Assembly (NCBI GenBank): GCA_964508185.1
Contig: CAZDSS010000077.1
Location: forward strand, 1-12,017
Length of the DNA: 12,017 bases
Reading direction: 5' to 3'
From: CAZDSS01 sp964508185
GTDB lineage: Bacteria; Pseudomonadota; Alphaproteobacteria; Sphingomonadales; Govanellaceae
Shown: piece after piece, positions 8,024 to 12,017 of the stretch
Position numbering within the stretch: the stretch's first letter is position 1
Layout: the number at the start of each line of letters is the position of its first letter
Translations under genes and position numbers: made by a program
The notes under the pieces: generated by a model
The model's input: only the letters and a program-made list of their open reading frames with translations
Database searches by the model: none
Told to the model about the DNA's origin: nothing

Positions 8024-8710
8024 TCAGCCGATGCGGTGGCGCAGGGTCTCGAGCCCTTCGACGCCGCCCTCCACCTCGTCCCCGGGCTTGAGCGGCCCGA
8101 CGCCCGCGGGTGTTCCGGTGAATATGAGATCGCCGGGGCACAGGGTGAAAAGGGTCGAAAGCTCGGCGATGATCTCCGGCACGTTCCAGATCATGTCGGC
8201 GATGTCCCCTTCCTGCCGCAGGCTGCCGTTGACGGAAAGCCAGATGCGGCCGCGCTTCAGATGGCCGCATTTCTCGGCCGGGGTGATGGCGGTGACCGGC
8301 GCCGCATTGTCGAAGCCCTTGGCCACGTCCCAGGGCCGTCCCGCCTTGCGCAGGACCGACTGCAGGTCGCGGCGGGTGAGATCGTTGCCCACCGCATAGC
8401 CGAACACATGCTCCTCCGCCTGATCCACAGGGATGTCGGCGCCGCCGCGCCCGATCGCCACCACGAGCTCGATCTCGTGATGGAGGTCCTCGGTCCGCGG
8501 CGGATAGGGAATGGCCGCGCCGTTGCCCGCAATGGCATCCGCCGGCTTGGTGAAGAAGAAGGGCGGGTCGCGGTCGTCGCCGCCCATCTCGCGGGCATGT
8601 TCCGCATAGTTGCGGCCGACGCAGAAGATGCGGCGGACGGGAAAACGTCGCCCCATCCCCAGAACGCCGATGGCGGGACGGGCGGGAATGGGGAAGACGT
8701 AGCTGCTCAT
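8024..8710 (-). CDS. Fumarylacetoacetate hydrolase (FAH) family protein, acylpyruvase-like
   Basis: A 228-residue metal-dependent hydrolase or decarboxylase of the FAH family that cleaves C-C bonds in diketo acids. FPVRRIFCVGRNYAEHAREM (23-42) is the conserved entry block. The divalent-metal ligands are in HHEIELVV (Glu79, Glu81) and VGNDLT (Asp110). DVAKGFDN places Lys131, and LIFTGTPAGVGPL at 195-207 closes the site. Length and N-terminus resemble fumarylpyruvate hydrolases of the gentisate pathway (NagK type) and FAHD1 acylpyruvases more than long tyrosine-pathway FAH, but no gentisate dioxygenase or isomerase is nearby. The ATG at 8710 follows AAGGAG (8716-8721) by 5 nt. That site lies in the last codons of the amidohydrolase gene, whose stop is 2 nt upstream, so the two are co-transcribed and probably translationally coupled. 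Confidence 0.92.
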   Translation of the reverse strand: MSSYVFPIPARPAIGVLGMGRRFPVRRIFCVGRNYAEHAREMGGDDRDPPFFFTKPADAIAGNGAAIPYPPRTEDLHHEIELVVAIGRGGADIPVDQAEEHVFGYAVGNDLTRRDLQSVLRKAGRPWDVAKGFDNAAPVTAITPAEKCGHLKRGRIWLSVNGSLRQEGDIADMIWNVPEIIAELSTLFTLCPGDLIFTGTPAGVGPLKPGDEVEGGVEGLETLRHRIG

Positions 8711-8712
8711 GG

Positions 8713-10107
8713 TCACTCCTTGCGGGCGACGGCAGGATGCGCCCCGAGGGGCGGCACCGCCCTGCCGCGGGCCATCACGAATTGCACCTTCTCAAGAACA
8801 GTAACATCCTGCAGCGGATTGCCGTTCACGGCAATGATGTCCGCAGCCTTGCCGGGCGCGAGGGTGCCGATTTCATCGCCGAGGCCCAGAAGCTCCGCCG
8901 CCGTGACCGTGGCCGACACCAGCGCCTCCCGCGGGGTGAGGCCGCCATAATCGACCATCAGGGCGAATTCCTCGGCGTTGCGGCCGTGCTCGAACACCCC
9001 GGAATCGGTGCCGAAGGCGATCTTGACGCCCATGGCCTTGGCCTGCTTGAGGGCGATTCCCAGCCGCTCGACGGCGATCCGGCCCTTTTCCTCGACGGCG
9101 GGGGTGAAGATGCCGGTGCCGAGGCGTGCCTTCACCCCGGTGAAGGCCATCAGGGTCGGCACCATGTAGCTGCCGCTCTTCTTCATGGCGCGAAGCGCGG
9201 CATCGTCCCCGAAGGTGCCGTGATCGACGGAATCGACCCCCGCCGCCGCGGCGCTTTCCATGCCGCGGGGCCCATGGGCATGGGCCGCCACCTTGAGGCC
9301 CAGCTGATGGGCGGTCGCGACGATGGCGCGCAGCTCCTCGTCGGTGAAATGCTTGTCGAGGCCGCGCGCCTGCTGGGACAGGACGCCGCCCGTCGCCGTG
9401 ATCTTGATGACGTCGGAGCCGAACTTGGACAACTCCCGCACCCGTTCGGCGCATTGCACCGGGCCGGTGCAGGTGCCGGGGGCGAGATGGGCGAGCGCCT
9501 GGTCCACCTCCCGCCGGAAGCCGCTGATGTCGCCATGGCCGCCGACGATGGAAATGGCCGGGCCCGCCGCGAGAATGCGCGGGCCCAGGATCCGTCCGGC
9601 ATTGATCGCATCCCGCACCGCGAAGATGGATTCAGGCCCCGACCCCAGATCGCGCACGGTGGTGAAACCGGCGCGCAGGGTGATCTCCGCATTGATGATG
9701 CCGGTCACTGCATCGGCGGCCTCCGTCCCGGTGGTCACCGCCCAGAAGGGATAATCGGGGTCGGCCGCGAGATGGGTGTGGCTGTCGATGAGGCCCGGAA
9801 GCAGCGTCTTGTCGCGCAGGTCGATGACGGTCACCGTATCGTCGGGCGCCGCGTCCGCAAGGTCGGCGGCCGCCAGATGGCCGCTCGCGATGCGCACGAT
9901 CCGGTCGTCCCGCACGACGACGCTGGCGGCGCCCGTCGCATCCTCCCGCGGGTCGGCGATGACGGAACCCGCCTGCAGGATGGTCCATTCCGCCGCCTCA
10001 GCGCCGACACCCACGGCGCAAAGGGCAAGTGTCGCAAGGCCGCAAGCCCAGTTGCGCGCCGCGCGGAAGGGCCGGAAATCTCCCCTGATGTCCATGTTCT
10101 TCCCCAT
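8713..10107 (-). CDS. Exported metal-dependent amidohydrolase (Xaa-Pro/Xaa-Arg dipeptidase-like)
   Basis: A 464-residue amidohydrolase-superfamily enzyme with a signal peptide at about 15-39 (RAARNW, hydrophobic ACGLATLALCAVGVG, cut near AEA), so periplasmic or exported. The metal sites are HTH in LIDSHTHLA (His110, His112), the probably carboxylated Lys in DVIKITATGG (Lys235), AAHAHG (His276, His278), DHGTFG (His296) and FGTDSG (Asp368). All ligands are present. This pattern matches the prolidase-like group of dipeptidases and related amide hydrolases (imidazolonepropionase-like COG1228). The C-terminal LAPGKAADIIAV is the usual return to the small beta domain. ATG at 10107 has AGGAAG just upstream; the ATG at 10095 with GGGGAAG is an alternative that would still keep the signal peptide. 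It leads an operon with the FAH gene. A substrate of N-acyl or dipeptide type is inferred. Confidence 0.93.
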   Translation of the reverse strand: MGKNMDIRGDFRPFRAARNWACGLATLALCAVGVGAEAAEWTILQAGSVIADPREDATGAASVVVRDDRIVRIASGHLAAADLADAAPDDTVTVIDLRDKTLLPGLIDSHTHLAADPDYPFWAVTTGTEAADAVTGIINAEITLRAGFTTVRDLGSGPESIFAVRDAINAGRILGPRILAAGPAISIVGGHGDISGFRREVDQALAHLAPGTCTGPVQCAERVRELSKFGSDVIKITATGGVLSQQARGLDKHFTDEELRAIVATAHQLGLKVAAHAHGPRGMESAAAAGVDSVDHGTFGDDAALRAMKKSGSYMVPTLMAFTGVKARLGTGIFTPAVEEKGRIAVERLGIALKQAKAMGVKIAFGTDSGVFEHGRNAEEFALMVDYGGLTPREALVSATVTAAELLGLGDEIGTLAPGKAADIIAVNGNPLQDVTVLEKVQFVMARGRAVPPLGAHPAVARKE

Positions 10108-10132
10108 TCTTCCTGTTTACGTTGATCCCGAC

Positions 10133-10164
10133 ATTAGAGCGTCAGGTTGGATCCCGCAACCTGA
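10133..10164 (-). promoter_or_regulatory. Promoter with overlapping inverted repeat upstream of the amidohydrolase-FAH operon
   Basis: TCAGGTTG (10142-10149) and CAACCTGA (10157-10164) are perfect 8-bp inverted arms around GATCCCG. On the minus strand TCTAAT (10138-10133, 5 of 6 to TATAAT) lies directly downstream. The only -35-like hexamer is TTGCGG within the repeat, at a short 15-bp spacing. Transcription would start about 20 nt before the ATG at 10107. The repeat covers the -35 and spacer, as an operator would. The repeat is certain; promoter and operator roles are inferred. Confidence 0.5.
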
Positions 10165-10339
10165 GCGCGTTTTGCCTTCCGCCCGAAGCCGCTGATTCAT
10201 GTGGGAAAACGCGCGCCGGCCCTGCCTTCGGGCGGGCTTGTGTCGGGCCCGTTTCTCGGCCATTTTAGGGACCCATGCCATGACGCTTTCTCGATCTCGT
10301 GGCCCTGGTGTCCGACCCGCAAACTTTTGGAGTTCCTGA
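10165..10339 (+). other. Leader region of purU with two alternative hairpins
   Basis: No ORF with a good ribosome binding site precedes purU here. CCTGCC-TTCG-GGCGGG (10221-10236) can form a UUCG-capped stem with one wobble pair. The same GGCGGGC (10231-10237) can instead pair with GCCCGTT (10247-10253, two wobble pairs), followed by TTCTC. I found no confident promoter and recognised no known riboswitch. GGAG at 10329-10332 is 7 nt from the purU ATG. Confidence 0.35.
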
Positions 10340-11266
10340 ATGAGTGCGCGCGATACGTCACGTCCCGCAGTCTTGATTCCCGCGACCCGGGGCACGGATC
10401 GGCCGGTTGCCGCCGATTCGGGCTACATCCTGACGTTGAGCTGCCCCAACCGCATCGGGATCGTCCACGGCGTCTCGCGCTTCCTGTTCGAGCGCGGCTG
10501 CAACATCTTCGACAGCGCCCAGTTCGACGACATGTCCACGGGCCGCTTCTTCATGCGGGTGGCCTTCGCCGAGACGACGGAGCCCCTGACCCACGACCGG
10601 CTGGCCGAGGAATTCGCGGCGGTCGCCGCCGAATTCGACATGACCTGGAAACTGCGCGAGCGGGCGAGGCTCCCCCGCGTCCTCATCATGGTGTCCAGGT
10701 TCGACCATTGCCTGCGCGACCTTCTCTACCGCCAGGCCATCGGCGAGCTGCGCATGGAGATCCCGGCCATCGTCTCCAACCACCGGGATGCCTATCAGCT
10801 GGCGGCGGCGCACGACATTCCGTTCCACCATCTGCCGGTCAACCCCGAGAACAAGCGCGACCAGGAGGCGAAGCTTCTCGAACTGGTGCAGGAGGAGCGG
10901 ATCGATCTCATCGTCCTCGCCCGCTACATGCAGATCCTGTCGCCCGACCTCATCGCCGAGCTGCCGTGCCCGGCGATCAACATCCATCACTCGTTCCTGC
11001 CGAGCTTCAAGGGCGCCAAGCCCTATCACCAGGCCCATCGCCGCGGCGTGAAGCTCATCGGCGCGACGGCCCATTACGTCACCGCTGATCTCGACGAGGG
11101 GCCGATCATCGAACAGGGGGCGGAGCGGGTGAGTCATGCCCTGACGCCCGACGATCTCATCGCCGTCGGGCGCGACGTCGAAAAGGTGGTGCTGTCCCGC
11201 GCCGTCCGCTTCCATATCGAGGAGCGCATCCTGCTCAACGACGGCAAGACGGTGGTGTTCACCTGA
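10340..11266 (+). CDS. purU: Formyltetrahydrofolate deformylase
   Basis: A 308-residue cytoplasmic enzyme that hydrolyses 10-formyl-tetrahydrofolate to tetrahydrofolate and formate, adjusting the one-carbon folate pool and supplying formate. An N-terminal ACT regulatory domain covers about 28-105 (LTLSCPNRIGIVHGVSRFLF; CNIFDSAQFDD). The formyltransferase-fold domain runs from about 112 to the end. Catalytic residues by analogy to GAR transformylase are Asn214 and His216 in AINIHHSFLPSF and Asp252 in TADLDEGPIIEQ. KGAKPYHQAHRRGVKLIGAT is the PurU signature. A 27-residue polar N-terminal extension precedes the ACT domain, making it longer than the roughly 280 of E. coli PurU; no internal start with a site was found, and GGAG sits 7 nt before the ATG. 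It is followed on the same strand by the class III dehydrogenase 91 bp later, which has its own promoter candidate. Confidence 0.96.
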   Translation: MSARDTSRPAVLIPATRGTDRPVAADSGYILTLSCPNRIGIVHGVSRFLFERGCNIFDSAQFDDMSTGRFFMRVAFAETTEPLTHDRLAEEFAAVAAEFDMTWKLRERARLPRVLIMVSRFDHCLRDLLYRQAIGELRMEIPAIVSNHRDAYQLAAAHDIPFHHLPVNPENKRDQEAKLLELVQEERIDLIVLARYMQILSPDLIAELPCPAINIHHSFLPSFKGAKPYHQAHRRGVKLIGATAHYVTADLDEGPIIEQGAERVSHALTPDDLIAVGRDVEKVVLSRAVRFHIEERILLNDGKTVVFT

Positions 11267-11295
11267 ACGGCGCAACCCGCGGGCCGGTGCCGTCG

Positions 11296-11323
11296 TTGAC
11301 CCCGCCGCCCACGGGGCTATGGT
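11296..11323 (+). promoter_or_regulatory. Candidate promoter of the class III alcohol dehydrogenase gene
   Basis: TTGACC (11296-11301), a 16-bp spacer and TATGGT (11318-11323, 4 of 6). It lies in the 91-bp gap after purU, with a predicted start near 11330, so the dehydrogenase can be expressed separately from purU. The bases from -35 onward, GTTGACCCCGCCGC, resemble those at the M19 gene promoter (GTTGACCCGCCGC). Confidence 0.45.
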
Positions 11324-11357
11324 TGCATCAGGGCATCATCCAGGAAGGAGTGGCATC

Positions 11358-12017
11358 ATGAAAACCCGTGCTGCAGTCGCGTTCGAGGCCGGCAAGCCGC
11401 TGGAAATCGTGGAGGTTGATCTCGAAGGCCCCAAGGCCGGCGAGGTGCTGGTGGAGATCAGGGCGACCGGCGTCTGCCATACGGATGCCTTCACCCTGTC
11501 GGGCGACGATCCCGAAGGGCTGTTTCCGGCGATCCTCGGCCACGAGGGCGCAGGCGTGGTGCTGGAGGTGGGGCCGGGCGTCACCTCGGTCAAGCCGGGG
11601 GACCATGTGATCCCGCTCTATACGCCCGAATGCCGGCAGTGCGAATACTGCCTCCATCCCAAGACCAACCTGTGCCAGTCGATCCGCGCGACCCAGGGCA
11701 AGGGCGTGATGCCCGACGGCACCAGCCGCTTCTCATACAAGGGGCGGATGATCCACCATTACATGGGCTGCTCCACCTTCGCCAATCACACGGTGCTGCC
11801 CGAGATCGCGGTGGCCAAGATCCGGCCCGACGCGCCCTTCGACAAGGTCTGCTACATCGGCTGCGGCGTGACGACTGGTATCGGCGCGGTGATCAACACG
11901 GCGAGAGTCGAGCCCGGCGCCAATGTGGTCGTGTTCGGATTGGGCGGTATCGGCCTGAACGTCATCCAGGGCTGTCGCCTCGCCGGCGCCGACATGATCG
12001 TCGGAGTCGATGTCAAC
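11358..12017 (+). CDS. frmA: S-(hydroxymethyl)glutathione dehydrogenase / class III alcohol dehydrogenase (3' end beyond window)
   Basis: The first 220 residues of a zinc-dependent medium-chain dehydrogenase; full members have about 370. It oxidises S-hydroxymethylglutathione, formed spontaneously from formaldehyde and glutathione, to S-formylglutathione with NAD+, and also serves as S-nitrosoglutathione reductase. Catalytic zinc ligands are Cys40 (GVCHTDAFTLSG), His62 (LGHEGAGVV) and Cys169 (IGCGVTTG). Structural zinc Cys are 92, 95, 98 and 106 (ECRQCEYC, NLC). The Rossmann glycines are in FGLGGIGLN (193-201). GTSRFSYKG and the HTDAFTLSG form are class III marks. The ATG at 11358 follows AAGGAG by 7 nt. 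It is intact up to the window edge. Next to purU it forms a formate-producing one-carbon pair; an S-formylglutathione hydrolase gene might be expected just outside. Confidence 0.96.
   Translation, partial: MKTRAAVAFEAGKPLEIVEVDLEGPKAGEVLVEIRATGVCHTDAFTLSGDDPEGLFPAILGHEGAGVVLEVGPGVTSVKPGDHVIPLYTPECRQCEYCLHPKTNLCQSIRATQGKGVMPDGTSRFSYKGRMIHHYMGCSTFANHTVLPEIAVAKIRPDAPFDKVCYIGCGVTTGIGAVINTARVEPGANVVVFGLGGIGLNVIQGCRLAGADMIVGVDVN

Noticed and set aside
8737..10125. Plus-strand open frame of 462 codons opposite the amidohydrolase
   Set aside because: A shadow of an intact metallo-hydrolase with all metal ligands. No motif or start signal.
10165..10339. Known riboswitch class upstream of purU
   Set aside because: I could not match the conserved cores of glycine, THF, SAM or cobalamin riboswitches by eye. 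Only generic hairpins are visible; a covariance-model search would be needed.

Overview
The window is a high-G+C stretch of a Gram-negative proteobacterial chromosome, most likely alphaproteobacterial. This rests on the SusC-unrelated TonB-dependent receptor, the secreted amidohydrolase, the paired purU and glutathione-dependent formaldehyde dehydrogenase genes, and strong third-position GC bias; taxonomy is inference. It contains a run of ten N at 7268-7277, so it comes from a draft assembly or metagenome bin. No tRNA, rRNA, CRISPR array, insertion sequence or phage gene was seen.

Layout. Positions 1-300 hold no gene but carry a 10-bp-stem hairpin at the extreme left and a promoter with a palindrome over its -10 box. 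Then come, on +, a TonB-dependent receptor (301-2424), an intrinsic terminator, and a class C beta-lactamase-fold serine hydrolase (2495-3616). Convergent to these on - are an acyl-CoA synthetase (3662-5248), a small exported PepSY-like protein (5435-5740) with a strong terminator, and a DJ-1/PfpI protein (6223-6786) followed by a 59-residue single-pass membrane protein (6025-6204, GTG start). On + is an M19 membrane-dipeptidase-like gene from 6918, broken by the N gap and resuming in another frame to 8020. On - is a two-gene operon, exported metal-dependent amidohydrolase (8713-10107) then FAH-family hydrolase (8024-8710). On + are purU (10340-11266) and the first 220 codons of a class III alcohol dehydrogenase (11358 to the edge).

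How the genes may work together. The receptor, serine hydrolase, acyl-CoA synthetase, dipeptidase-type hydrolases, exported amidohydrolase and FAH hydrolase look like a set for taking up and dismantling an unidentified small ester, amide or peptide substrate (inference; the genes are in several transcription units). PurU and the class III dehydrogenase form a one-carbon pair that both lead towards formate. The PfpI protein may add carbonyl-stress protection.

The clearest anomaly is the N gap. The two sides encode the same segment of the M19 fold (27 codons aligned end to end, 13 identical residues, differing DNA), so the scaffold joins two different M19 genes, either tandem paralogues with missing sequence between them or a chimera. 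No convincing novel defence or mobile system is visible. The best candidates for something undescribed are the small membrane protein behind pfpI, the palindromes sitting on promoters, and the possible double dipeptidase locus.
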